Below, piece after piece: positions 16,046 through 24,696 of a DNA stretch of 64,000 bases. The translations under genes and the position numbers were made by a program. Origin of the DNA: DASUBV01 sp036510065 (GTDB lineage Bacteria > Actinomycetota > Actinomycetes > Streptosporangiales > Streptosporangiaceae); assembly GCA_036510065.1 (NCBI GenBank), contig DATCEO010000192.1:1-64000 (forward strand), in the 5' to 3' direction. The notes beneath the pieces are model-generated. The model was not told where the DNA came from, made no database searches, and saw only the letters and a program-made list of their open reading frames with translations. How positions within the stretch are numbered: the stretch's first letter is position 1; the number at the start of each line of letters is the position of its first letter.

Positions 16046-16837
16046 TCAGAAGCCGGGGAAGACCGCGCGCAGCCGGTCGAGGTCGGCCGGATCGCCGGTG
16101 ACCGTCGCCGGGGTGTGCTCGGGGTCAAGGCGGCCGTAGGCCAGCCGCAGCAGCGCCTCGGCCGGCATGGTGACCTCGCCCACGCGCGCACCGGTGCCGC
16201 CCTCGGGCCACTCGGTCATGGTCACCGCGTCCGTCGTGGCCAGCAGGTAGTCACGGTCCGGGTCGGTCGTCCGAATCCGGACGGCGAACGGCTCGTCCAG
16301 CGGCTTGCCGAGCCGCGGGGCCAGGAACTCCGGCACGTTGTCGATCAGCAGGTCGACCGCGTCCGGGGAGACGGTGGCGGCCGGGTCCAGCCGCTCGGCC
16401 ACGTCCCAGGTATGCAGGGCATGCTCGCCGAGCCGGAGTCGGATGAAGCCGATCGCGTCCAGGATCATGCCGCCGAAAAACGACATGCTGATCCGGCTGA
16501 GCTGCTCGTCGGACAGCCCTTCCATCGCCTCGACGTTCCGCTCGTCGGCGACCAGGGAGTCGGCGGCCTGCTGCTCGGGGGTCTTGGCGTTCCAGACATC
16601 CCAGACGGGCGGAAAGCTGTCGGGGGCGGCCTGCTCGCCCTCGCCGAGCGCGCCGGGCAGCATCATGAGCCCGATCTCCGCGCCGCTGCCCAGATGCGAC
16701 AGGACCTGCGCGATCGTCCAGTCGCTGCAGTAGGACCCGCCCCGGATCTGCTCGGGAATCAGCTCCCCGACGAGGCCGGTCAGCCGCTCGTGCGAGTTGC
16801 GCAGGGCGGCGATCCACGTGCGGGGATCCGACTGCAT
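16046..16837 (-). CDS. Mycothiol-dependent maleylpyruvate isomerase family protein
   Basis: A 263-residue protein with an N-terminal DinB-like four-helix domain (ALRNSHERLTGLVGELIPEQ; CSDWTIAQVLSHLGSGAEIG carries the metal-binding His) and the C-terminal MDMPI-type extension (ATVTGDPADLDRLRAVFPGF closes the chain). The middle segment RLRLGEHALHTWDVAERLDP has the second and third likely metal ligands (His-x3-His). Such proteins use mycothiol, the actinobacterial thiol, in isomerisation or detoxification. A GAGGGAG site lies just upstream of the ATG. It is divergent from a luciferase-like oxidoreductase gene. Confidence 0.85.
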   Translation of the reverse strand: MQSDPRTWIAALRNSHERLTGLVGELIPEQIRGGSYCSDWTIAQVLSHLGSGAEIGLMMLPGALGEGEQAAPDSFPPVWDVWNAKTPEQQAADSLVADERNVEAMEGLSDEQLSRISMSFFGGMILDAIGFIRLRLGEHALHTWDVAERLDPAATVSPDAVDLLIDNVPEFLAPRLGKPLDEPFAVRIRTTDPDRDYLLATTDAVTMTEWPEGGTGARVGEVTMPAEALLRLAYGRLDPEHTPATVTGDPADLDRLRAVFPGF

Positions 16838-16905
16838 GATCCACTCCCTCTCTGTAAGCCGAACGGCAGCCTACGGCACCCGGGTCAGCCCGATGGAGTT
16901 GCCCT

Positions 16906-16911
16906 TAGGAT
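16906..16911 (+). promoter_or_regulatory. -10 box TAGGAT, leaderless start
   Basis: TAGGAT ends 7 bases before the GTG at 16919. The AGGA within it could also be read as a ribosome binding site, but the spacing matches other leaderless starts in this window. Confidence 0.45.
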
Positions 16912-16918
16912 CAGCTGG

Positions 16919-17863
16919 GTGAGCACAGTGACGACGATGCAGATCGGTTTCGGGGCGCCGGTGTCGGGCGCCTGGGCGACCCCGCAGAACCTTGCCTCGT
17001 TCGCGGCCCGGGCCGAGGAGGCGGGGTATGCGTCGCTCTGGAGTTTCCAGCGGCTGCTGATCCCCGAGGACAAGGCCGCCAGCATGGAGCCGGTGTATCA
17101 CAGCGTGCTCGATCCGATGGCGGCCCTGGCCTACGCCGCGGCGGTCACCTCGCGGATCCGGCTGGGCGTGGCGGTGATCAACGCGCCTTACGTCTCCCCC
17201 GGCTACCTGGCCAAGCAGGCCGCGTCGCTGGACGTGCTCAGCGGCGGCCGCCACGACCTCGGTCTCGGGATCGGCTGGATGCCGGAGGAGTTCGCGCTGA
17301 CCGGGGCGTCCATGGCCCGGCGCGGAGCCCGCACCAGGGAGTTCATCGAGGTGCTGCGCACCCTGTGGACACCGGGCGTCAGCGAGTACGAAGGCGAGTT
17401 CTATCAGGTCCCGCGCGGGACCATGGCTCCGCCGCCGGTGCAGCCCGGCGGTCCGCCGATCCTGCTGGGCGGGATGGCCCGGCCGGCGCTGGAGCGAGTC
17501 GGCCGGCTCGCGGATGGCTGGGTCACCTCCAGCCGGACCGACCTGGCCCGGGTGGGCGAGCTGATCAAGATCGTCCAGGACTCGGCGGCCGCGGCGGGCC
17601 GCGACCCGGCGGCGCTGCGGGTCATCTGCCGAGGCGTGGTTCGTGCGGGTACCGAGGAAACCGGTCCCGACGGGCAGCGGGTGCCGCTGTCGGGCAGTTA
17701 CGAGCAGATCCGGGCCGACACCCAGCAGCTGGCCGAGCAGGGCGTGACGGAGGTCTTCTACGACCTGAACTGGGACCGGCAGGTCGGTGCCCCCGACGCG
17801 GATCCGGCCGCCGCCACGGCCCGCGCGGCCGAGATCCTCGAGGCCCTCGCGCCCGGCAGCTGA
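16919..17863 (+). CDS. LLM-class (luciferase-like) oxidoreductase, probably F420-dependent
   Basis: A 314-residue TIM-barrel enzyme. Recognisable segments are FGAPVSGAWATPQNLASFAARAEEAGYASLW at the start (shown in two parts by FAARAEEAGY and SLWSFQRL), TSRIRLGVAVINAPYVSP near 80, LDVLSGGRHDLGLGIGWMPEEF near 103, and GPPILLGGMARPALERVGRLADGW near 180. Proteins of this pattern are generally F420- or FMN-dependent oxidoreductases; the substrate is unknown. The GTG at 16919 is chosen because the upstream frame is non-coding and a TAGGAT box lies 7 bases away. It converges on the LAL regulator gene. Confidence 0.85.
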   Translation: MSTVTTMQIGFGAPVSGAWATPQNLASFAARAEEAGYASLWSFQRLLIPEDKAASMEPVYHSVLDPMAALAYAAAVTSRIRLGVAVINAPYVSPGYLAKQAASLDVLSGGRHDLGLGIGWMPEEFALTGASMARRGARTREFIEVLRTLWTPGVSEYEGEFYQVPRGTMAPPPVQPGGPPILLGGMARPALERVGRLADGWVTSSRTDLARVGELIKIVQDSAAAAGRDPAALRVICRGVVRAGTEETGPDGQRVPLSGSYEQIRADTQQLAEQGVTEVFYDLNWDRQVGAPDADPAAATARAAEILEALAPGS

Positions 17864-17954
17864 GCCGGGCGGCTCGGAGACCGCCCCGCAGCCGCGGCGC
17901 TGACGGGCCGGGGCCGGGGCCTGGGTCGCCCGCGCAAAGGGCCGGGGGCGGCAG

Positions 17955-20900
17955 TCAGGAGGCGGGCAAGCCGGTGCTGGCCGGCTCCAGGCCGTTGCTG
18001 TGCGCGATGGCGGCCGCCTCGGTGCGGGTGGACGCGCCGAGCTTGGCCAGGATGTTGGACACGTGCACGCTGGCCGTCTTGGGGGCGATGAACAGGGCCG
18101 CGGCAATCTCGCGGTTGGAAAGGCCGACCGCGAGCAACCGCAGCACCTCCACTTCGCGGCTGGTCAGGCCCGCGAGCGGGCCGCGGCCCGCGCTGCCGGG
18201 CGGAGCCGCGCGGCCGGCGCGCGCCACGGTCAGCCGGGCCCGCCGGCCGAGCTCGCGCAGCGCCTCGCGCAGCGGCACCGCGCCCAGGTCGTCCGCGGCG
18301 GCCACGGCCAGCGTCCACTCACGCTGCGCCTCGTCGCGCCGGCCGGCCTCCGCGAGTGCCTCGGCCAGCCGCCAGCGCGACCGGGCGGCCTCGTAGACGA
18401 ATCCGGGGCCGAACGCGTCGAGGACCGCCTGCCATGCCCCGGGATCGTTGTCGCCCTGAGCGCGGCGCCACTCCGCCTCGGCCCGGGCCAGCCAGCCCTG
18501 CCCGTCCACGCCGAGCCCGGCGCGCGCGCGGCCATGGTGGCCGGCCCCCGCTCTGGCGAACTCCACCACCCGGCCCGCCTCCCGGACGGCTGCCTGCGCC
18601 GCGGCCGCGTCGCCGCGGCCCCGCGCCTGCACGGCCTGGTCGGCGAGTGCGGCCAGCCACACCGCGGCGGCCCGGATTAGCTGCGGTGCGCCGGGGCCGC
18701 CCCACGCGGTCGCCGCGCGGACGGTCGCCTCCGACTCCGCAGCCGCGGTCTGGATGTCGCCCTGCCAGTAGGCGCGCTCGGCCAGCAGCCCGCGGACGAT
18801 GTACTCGACGAACTGATCGCGGGCGATGAACGGCTCCAGCCAGGGCCGCCGCGCGTCCACCGTGTCAGCTCCCTGGGCCACGGCGATGAACAGGGCCATG
18901 GCGGACAGCCGCGCCTCGGCCTCGCTGGCCACCCGGACCGCGAACCCGTCGGCGATCTCCTGCGCGTGGTCCCAGGAGCCATCGGTGAAATGCGCCAGGT
19001 AATGCAGGTACTGCAGGTCGAAGCCGTACGGCGCCATGGTGAGGCCGGCCTCGTCGGCGCGCAGGATGCCCTCGTGCGCGGTGGCGCTCGCGGCGGCCAC
19101 GTTGCCGCGCTCCAGGTGAATCCGGGCGAGCTGGAACGCCGCGCGCAGCTCCACCCCGATCACTCCTGCCCGGCGCGCCTGCGCCAGCGCGCGCGAGTAC
19201 GAGGCGACGGCCGTCTTGATCCGGCCGCTGCGCTCGGCCAGCAGGCCGAGCGTCACCAGGGCGTCGGCCACCGCCCACGGCGCGCCCGCGGCCCGGCCGG
19301 CCGCGCGGGCCTCCTCAGCAGCCGCGCGGGCCTGGCTGGTGTCCTGCTCGGAGATCAGCGTCCGGGCCAGCGTGGCCAGCGCGCTGGCCCGGACGCTGCT
19401 GCGCAGCTGCGCAGCCGGCTCGCCCTCGGCCGGCCGCCCGTCCGGCGCCGGCCCGTCCGCAGGCGGGTCATCCGCGGGCAGCCCGTTCGGCGGCAGGGCC
19501 GCTACCGCCGCGCGGGCCGCGGCCAGGGCGGCGGCATCCTCGTCGAGGTCCAGCAGGAAGTAAGCCAGCCGCTCGTTGGCCCGGCTCACCAGCACCGGGT
19601 CGGCGCCCGGACCCAGATAACTCAGCAGGCTGCGCAGCTGCTGCGCGGCGCGGCTGATGTCCCCGGTATCGGCGGCGGTCAGGGCCGAGCGCAGCGCCAG
19701 CTCCCCCCGCTCGATGCCGCCGAGGCTGGCCGGCTCGCTGACCCGCTCCCACAGCGAGAGCGCCAGGTCGTAGTGACGGTGCGCCTCGCCCGGCGCGGCC
19801 AGCCGCTCGGCCTCCGCGCCGGCCTGCACCGACGCGGCAAACGCTCTGGGTATGTCGTGACTGGCCAGGGCATGGTAGGCCAGCTCCGCCATGGCGCCCG
19901 GGGCCGCCGCGAGCAGGCGGTCTTCGGAGAGCAGCTCCGCCAGCAGTGCGTGCAGGCGGGTCCGCTCGCCGGGCAGCAGGTCCGCGTAAATGGCCTCGCG
20001 CAGCAGCGCGTGCCGGAACGACAGGCCTTGCTCGTCGGGGACGAGCAGCTGCAGGACGACCGCCTCCCGCACGGCGTCCTCGTAGTCCCGGGCGGGCAGC
20101 CCGCTCGCCCGCATGACCAGCTCGTCGTCGACGTGCCGGCCCGCCGCCGCGGCCACCCGGAGCACCCGCTGCGCCGCGGCCGACAGCCGCTCCGTCCGGG
20201 CCAGCAGCAGGTCCGCTAGCCCGGCCGGCAGCATGGCGCTGCCGGGCCCGGCGGCCAGCAGCTCCTCGGCGTAGTACGGATTGCCTTCCGCTCGGTCGAT
20301 CACGCTGGCCAGGACCTGCGGCGCGAGCTGGCTTCCGGACAGCGTGATCAGGTGCTCGAACATCGCCGCGGAGTCCAGCGGGCGCAGGTCCACCGCGGTG
20401 ACGCTGGGCAGCCTCAGCAGCTCGGTGACGACCCCCCGGAGCGGGTGCTTGCGGTGCAGGTCATCGGTCCGGTAGGTCGCCACCACGGCGATCCGCTCCC
20501 GGTGCAGCACCCGGCTCAGGAACGTCACCAGGTCACGTGTCGAGCGGTCAGCCCAGTGCAGGTCTTCCAGGACCAGCAGGACCGGGGCGGTCTCGGCCAG
20601 CTCGCTGAGCATGCCCAGCACCGCGCCGAACAGCTGCTGGCGGGCGATGCCCGGCAGGTCCCCGCCATCGGGGCGGAGGGCCTGGCGGTCGGGCAGCAGC
20701 TGGGACAGGACCGGGCGGGCGGCGAGCGCCTCCAGCAGCGGACCGCGCGCCGACGGCCGGGTGGCCGCATCGCGGAGCGCATCGGCGAGCGGCAGGTACG
20801 GGACCGTGTCCGCGAGCTCCGCGCAGCGGCCCGACAGCACCGTAAAGCCGCGGCCGGTCGCGGCCGCGGCGAGCTCGGTCACCAGCCGGGTCTTACCGAC

Positions 20901-21023
20901 GCCCGCGTCCCCGCTGACCAGCACGACGACAGGCTGGCCGGCGTCGGCGGCGGCCAGCAGCCCGGTCAGGCGGCCTAGCTCCCCGGAGCGCCCGACGAGC
21001 GGAGCCTGAGAAGTTGGCAGCAC
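17955..21023 (-). CDS. LAL-type LuxR-family transcriptional regulator
   Basis: A 1022-residue regulator from a GTG start. Near the N terminus GDAGVGKTRLV (residues 38-48) is a Walker A motif, and VLLVLEDLHWAD near 148 is Walker B, giving an AAA/STAND ATPase module. The central 500 residues are helical, TPR-like repeats. The last 70 residues are a LuxR/GerE helix-turn-helix (LTSREVEVLRLLAVGLSNREI, then KTASVHVSNILAKLGASTRTEA). Large ATP-binding LuxR regulators often act as pathway activators in actinomycetes, for example in maltose use and antibiotic clusters. The target here is not evident; the neighbours are metabolic oxidoreductases rather than a biosynthetic cluster. Confidence 0.93.
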   Translation of the reverse strand: MLPTSQAPLVGRSGELGRLTGLLAAADAGQPVVVLVSGDAGVGKTRLVTELAAAATGRGFTVLSGRCAELADTVPYLPLADALRDAATRPSARGPLLEALAARPVLSQLLPDRQALRPDGGDLPGIARQQLFGAVLGMLSELAETAPVLLVLEDLHWADRSTRDLVTFLSRVLHRERIAVVATYRTDDLHRKHPLRGVVTELLRLPSVTAVDLRPLDSAAMFEHLITLSGSQLAPQVLASVIDRAEGNPYYAEELLAAGPGSAMLPAGLADLLLARTERLSAAAQRVLRVAAAAGRHVDDELVMRASGLPARDYEDAVREAVVLQLLVPDEQGLSFRHALLREAIYADLLPGERTRLHALLAELLSEDRLLAAAPGAMAELAYHALASHDIPRAFAASVQAGAEAERLAAPGEAHRHYDLALSLWERVSEPASLGGIERGELALRSALTAADTGDISRAAQQLRSLLSYLGPGADPVLVSRANERLAYFLLDLDEDAAALAAARAAVAALPPNGLPADDPPADGPAPDGRPAEGEPAAQLRSSVRASALATLARTLISEQDTSQARAAAEEARAAGRAAGAPWAVADALVTLGLLAERSGRIKTAVASYSRALAQARRAGVIGVELRAAFQLARIHLERGNVAAASATAHEGILRADEAGLTMAPYGFDLQYLHYLAHFTDGSWDHAQEIADGFAVRVASEAEARLSAMALFIAVAQGADTVDARRPWLEPFIARDQFVEYIVRGLLAERAYWQGDIQTAAAESEATVRAATAWGGPGAPQLIRAAAVWLAALADQAVQARGRGDAAAAQAAVREAGRVVEFARAGAGHHGRARAGLGVDGQGWLARAEAEWRRAQGDNDPGAWQAVLDAFGPGFVYEAARSRWRLAEALAEAGRRDEAQREWTLAVAAADDLGAVPLREALRELGRRARLTVARAGRAAPPGSAGRGPLAGLTSREVEVLRLLAVGLSNREIAAALFIAPKTASVHVSNILAKLGASTRTEAAAIAHSNGLEPASTGLPAS

Positions 21024-21184
21024 CTGTCCAGTATCCCAGCCGCCTCGGACACTTCCCGCCCCGCTGCCCCGGCCACCTCGCCGGCCACCTCGCCGGCCGC
21101 CTCCGCCGCCAGCCGCGTCCGCGAGTCGTCGCCGCCACCCCGCCCCCAGCCGCGTCCGCAGGCGCCACCGCCGCCAGCCCGATC

Positions 21185-21230
21185 ATCCTGAAGCCTTTTG
21201 TGGGTCTGGACCCCCAAAAGGCTTCAGGAT
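21185..21230. repeat. Near-perfect 46-bp hairpin
   Basis: Two 22-base arms (ATCCTGAAGCCTTTT at the outer end) pair with a single mismatch across a 2-base loop. The element is markedly less GC-rich than its surroundings. It lies in the roughly 370-base gap between the LAL gene and the I36-like remnant, and the rest of that gap shows nothing I can support. It could be a terminator, an operator or a small mobile palindrome. Confidence 0.75.
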
Positions 21231-21396
21231 CTGGCCGTCCCGGGCGCCAGGCACCGACCGATGCCGCAGGGCGCCGCGCCCTGCTGCCGCAGGGCGCCCC
21301 TGTGCTCCCCGCGCGCCTGTGCTCCCCCCGCGCCTGTACTCCCTGGCGCTTCCTGTACTCCGCGCCGCCGTCCGCGGCCGCCGCTATGCCGCCTGA

Positions 21397-21738
21397 GCAG
21401 TCCCGATAGCCGGCAACCCCGCCGGATGCGGGACCGCGCATTTCTGCAGCTACAGGTACGGCAACGGCGGCAGCATCTGCTACAACACCGGCAGCAGCAT
21501 CTCCTCGTGGTCAAGCTCCTGCCGGACCGTCGACTCGGTCTACAACAACGGCGCCGCCGCCGCGGTCCGCCTGTACTACTACACCGGCTACAGCGGAGCG
21601 TGGTACTGCCTGGGCAACGGCAAGTACCTGCTGCACATGACGGCCAACGCATTCAACCAGGGGTCCGGACAGGCCGGCTACCGCCAGCCGATGGCCAATC
21701 ACGTGAGGTCATCCGGGCTCGGCAGCCCCTGCTCCTAG
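21397..21738 (+). pseudogene. 5'-truncated I36-like secreted protein
   Basis: A frame open from 21397 to the TAG at 21736 has strong third-position GC and an unusual composition rich in Tyr, Asn, Ser, Gly, Cys and Trp. It reads HFCSYRYGNGGSICYN, TVDSVYNNGAAAAVRLYY, TGYSGAWYCLGNGKYLLHM and ends GLGSPCS. This pattern of NNG/VRLY and a following aromatic GY-G repeat resembles peptidase-inhibitor I36-type or crystallin-like secreted proteins. There is no ATG, GTG or TTG start in the frame: a TGA lies at 21394 and the signal peptide is missing. A frameshift or loss of the 5' end is likely. Confidence 0.55.
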
Positions 21739-21782
21739 CGGATGCCGTGCCAGGTGATCCCTGGCGGCGCGTGACGGTGTCC

Positions 21783-21818
21783 AGGACCGCCCGGCGGCGC
21801 GCCCGCCGGGCGGGTCCT
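21783..21818. terminator. Convergent GC hairpin
   Basis: A 15-to-16-base stem with one bulge (AGGACC-GCCCGGCGG arm) and a CGCGC loop lies between the I36-like remnant on the plus strand and asnB on the minus strand. It is placed to serve both as a bidirectional terminator. Confidence 0.6.
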
Positions 21819-21848
21819 GCGATCACATCGCCTCAGGCCGCGCTCCGG

Positions 21849-23546
21849 TCATGCTCGGGCCGCGGCGTCGCGCACCTTCGCCGCGGTCCTGGCCCAGCCT
21901 CGGGCCGTGGCGGCCGCGTTCCACTTCAGCGCGCCGGCCAGGTCCCTGGCCCGCTCGGCCGCCGTGTAGTCGCCGCGCGCGGCGATCCGGCGGACCGCCA
22001 GGTCCAGGTCGTTGCCGCTGGCCTCGAGCACCAGCGAGAAGTCGCGGCGCACGGGGGCGCACAGGTCGTAGCCCAGGCCGCGGTGCAGCCGCGGGAACAG
22101 CGGCTTGTAGAGCCGGGCCCGCTCATGCAGCCCCGAGGAATGCGACATCGGGTTCTTCGGCCGCTCGCGGACGTAGCCGGGCAGCAGGTCCGCGAACGCC
22201 TCGCGCAGGATCCACTTCTCCTGCCCGTCGCGCACCTTCAGGCCCATGGGCAGCCGCATGGCCAGCTCGACCAGCGGCAGGTCCAGGAACGGCACCCGCG
22301 CCTCGACGCCGTGGCCCATGCTGATGCGGTCGACGCGCTGCAGCTCGGTCCGGGCCAGGTTCCTGATCTTGTGCAGGAACAGCCGCCGGGCCTGCTCGGG
22401 GCTGGTCCGGTCGTACATCGGGTAGCCGCCGAAAAGCTCATCGGAGCCGTCTCCGGTGAGCACCACCTTGATCCCGGCGTCGTGGATGCGCCGGAACAGC
22501 GGTACGCAGGCCACGGCATTGATGATGTCGCCGTACTCGGTGAGCTCCGACATGGCGATGGCCTCGCGGATGGCGGCCAGCCGGATCTCGCGGGGCGAGA
22601 TCTCGATCACCTCGTGCGGCACCCGGAGGTCGGCGCACAGCCGCCGGGCGTAGCGCAGGTCGTCGCTGCCCGGCGCGCCCACCGTGAACGCGACGCAGTT
22701 CGGGTGCATGTCCGCGGCGTTCAGCAGCGTCAGCGAGCTGTCCAGGCCACCGGACAGGATCACGCCCACCGGCAGGTCGGTGTCCACCCGGACCCGCACG
22801 CTGTCCTCGAACGCGGCCCGCACCAGCTTGGCCGCCTCGCCCGGGTCCGTGACCGGCTGGGCGGCAGCGCCGAGCGCGAGCAGGTCCACGTAGGCGCTGA
22901 TCCGCGGCTCGCCGTCGGCGGCCGCCCAGCCATGATGGCCCGGCGGCAGCTCGCGGACCGGTGCCTGCAGCGGGACCAGGGCCTTGATCTCCGACGCCAC
23001 GTGCAGCCGGCCGTCGCGGTGGGCCCAGTACAGGGGCTTGACGCCGAGCGGATCGCGGGCCAGGTACACGCGCCGCGCGGCCATGTCGGCCAGCGCCAGC
23101 GCGAACTCGCCGCGGAACCGGCCGACGGCCTGGTCACCCCACTGGCGCAGCGCCTCGAAGACGACCTCGGTGTCGCTGGCGCCGCGAAAGGAGCGGCCCA
23201 GGCTCAGCAGCTCGGCCCGCAGCTCGCGGTAGTTGAAGAGCTCGCCGTTGTAGCACAGGACCCAGCGGCTGCGCGCACCCCGGCTGGGCACGTCCTCGCC
23301 GTCGGCGGAGGTCCATGGCTGCACCGCGTGGGCGCGATCGACGATCCGCAGGCGCTGGGTGCCCGCCAGGAGGCCGGGCTGGCGGGCCACCTCCAGGGAC
23401 TCGCCGCGGGGGGCCAGCACGCCGAGCATGTGGCGGAAGACCTCGTCGTCGGCCCCAGGGCTCTCAGCCCCGGTGCTGCCAGCCCCGGTGCTGCCAGCCC
23501 CGGTGCTGCCCACCCCGGGCCCCAGGATGAGCGCGATCCCGCACAT
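21849..23546 (-). CDS. asnB: Glutamine-hydrolysing asparagine synthetase-type amidotransferase
   Basis: A 565-residue AsnB-family enzyme. It begins MCGIA, so Cys2 can act as the N-terminal glutaminase nucleophile; LCYNGELFNYRELRAEL and the FRGEFALALAD segment belong to the glutaminase domain. The synthetase domain has the PP-loop SGGLDSS near residue 266 and GDGSDELFGGYPMY near 360, which bind ATP. A five-residue repeat (GSTGA three times) is inserted at residues 12-27, which is unusual. Family members make asparagine or amidate other carboxylates; some actinobacterial ones amidate meso-diaminopimelate in peptidoglycan. It lies 3 bases downstream of an M15-like gene, which favours a cell-wall role, by inference. 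Confidence 0.85.
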   Translation of the reverse strand: MCGIALILGPGVGSTGAGSTGAGSTGAESPGADDEVFRHMLGVLAPRGESLEVARQPGLLAGTQRLRIVDRAHAVQPWTSADGEDVPSRGARSRWVLCYNGELFNYRELRAELLSLGRSFRGASDTEVVFEALRQWGDQAVGRFRGEFALALADMAARRVYLARDPLGVKPLYWAHRDGRLHVASEIKALVPLQAPVRELPPGHHGWAAADGEPRISAYVDLLALGAAAQPVTDPGEAAKLVRAAFEDSVRVRVDTDLPVGVILSGGLDSSLTLLNAADMHPNCVAFTVGAPGSDDLRYARRLCADLRVPHEVIEISPREIRLAAIREAIAMSELTEYGDIINAVACVPLFRRIHDAGIKVVLTGDGSDELFGGYPMYDRTSPEQARRLFLHKIRNLARTELQRVDRISMGHGVEARVPFLDLPLVELAMRLPMGLKVRDGQEKWILREAFADLLPGYVRERPKNPMSHSSGLHERARLYKPLFPRLHRGLGYDLCAPVRRDFSLVLEASGNDLDLAVRRIAARGDYTAAERARDLAGALKWNAAATARGWARTAAKVRDAAARA

Positions 23547-23549
23547 CAG

Positions 23550-24494
23550 TCAGCCACCCGCCCGGGACACCGGCACCAGACGCGATCCGTAGGTCACGCC
23601 GGGCCGCAGGCACACGTGCCAGACCTGGCCCTCGTCAATGACGTTGATGTCGCCCTGCGCCTGGCGCTCCAGCAGGACCCGCTGCAGGGCCTGCTGCGCG
23701 CCGAACCGGCCGAACCAGGCCATCTCGACGTCCGCCGCGCAGCCCACGCAATGCGAGCTGGGCAGCAGCGCGGCATAGCCGAGGGCCCGCAGCCGCCGCT
23801 GGTGCTCGACGCTGCGAGCCAGGCTGGTCACCCACAGCGGCGGCGTGCCGCGCGGCGCCAGCTCGGCGAACTGACCGGCGATCTGGTTGAGCAGGGCCAC
23901 CGCCTGCGGCCGGGCCCGGGCCAGCCACAGGCCGGCCGTCATCGGCTTGCGGCCGGGCATGGCCCGCCGCTCGACCGACCGGGCCGCGCGGCCGACCAGC
24001 GACCCGGCCTGGTGCCGGTACTGGAACCGCAGCAGGCCGCCCTGCCGGAGCGCGTCCAGGTCCAGCAGGTCGGGGGCGTCCAGCACGGCGTCGTCGGTCG
24101 GGTAGGCGCTCTCCCGGCCCCACCACATCGCGTCGATCTGGGCCAGCAGCGAGATCCGGGTCAGGGAGGCCAGGCTCGCCGCCGAGCTGCGCGCGCTGGG
24201 CCGGTAGCCGCGGACCTCGGCCAGCAGCCGCTCCAGCGCCCCGGCCGCGCCCTGCGGGGTCTGGACCAGGACCGGCGCGATATCGGGCACCGCCAGTCGG
24301 CCGGACAGGAACCGGACCGCCATGTGGGGACTGGCGCCGGCGCCACTGCGTTCAAACGAGGCGACCAGGTCGGTCACCGCCGCCCGGTAGGCAGTCAGGT
24401 CGGGTTCCTGCGCCGGGGCGTAGCCGAGCGCGGCCGCGCCTTGTGCCGCCAGTCCGGCCCCCGGTTCCTGTCCGTCGCCTAGCCACATCGTCAC
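23550..24494 (-). CDS. M15/VanY-like zinc-peptidase-fold protein (DUF5715-like)
   Basis: A 314-residue protein, not a standard annotated enzyme. Its C-terminal 120 residues follow the D-Ala-D-Ala carboxypeptidase (M15) layout: WVTSLARSVEHQRRLRALGY, then SSHCVGCAADVEMAWFG, then INVIDEGQVWHVCL. The candidate zinc ligands are His248, Asp255 (the H-x6-D spacing of VanY) and His293 in WHV. The N-terminal 190 residues are helical and unassigned, with no signal peptide, so the protein may be cytoplasmic or use an unusual route. It is the first gene of a pair with asnB. It might process or recognise peptidoglycan peptides; a non-catalytic homologue is possible. Confidence 0.65.
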   Translation of the reverse strand: MTMWLGDGQEPGAGLAAQGAAALGYAPAQEPDLTAYRAAVTDLVASFERSGAGASPHMAVRFLSGRLAVPDIAPVLVQTPQGAAGALERLLAEVRGYRPSARSSAASLASLTRISLLAQIDAMWWGRESAYPTDDAVLDAPDLLDLDALRQGGLLRFQYRHQAGSLVGRAARSVERRAMPGRKPMTAGLWLARARPQAVALLNQIAGQFAELAPRGTPPLWVTSLARSVEHQRRLRALGYAALLPSSHCVGCAADVEMAWFGRFGAQQALQRVLLERQAQGDINVIDEGQVWHVCLRPGVTYGSRLVPVSRAGG

Positions 24495-24624
24495 GAGCTC
24501 CCCCCCGCTAGCTCGGCTCCTTTACGGCGGTAACGCCGCCAGGTAGCCGCTGCGCCTCGTCACGTGCCGCAGCTCCGCGTACACGATTCTGAGGACAGAG
24601 AGTAACAGGTTGACTCCGAAAAGT

Positions 24625-24643
24625 GACTCAGCTGTGATGAGTC
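24625..24643. promoter_or_regulatory. Dyad GACTCA-n7-TGAGTC
   Basis: A perfect 6-base dyad with a 7-base spacer lies in the 202-base gap between the esterase gene's 3' end and the M15-like gene's start. Another TGACTC lies about 12 bases away. This is compatible with an operator upstream of the M15-like/asnB pair, but the evidence is weak. Confidence 0.3.
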
Positions 24644-24696
24644 GCGGCTTGACTTAGCCGCTGGCTGTGCCGCGACCCGTGCCGCTGGCCGTCTCG

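Noticed and set aside
21198..24482. A 1094-codon open frame on the plus strand
   Set aside because: It is the antisense shadow of asnB and the M15-like gene; its product is low-complexity and matches nothing.
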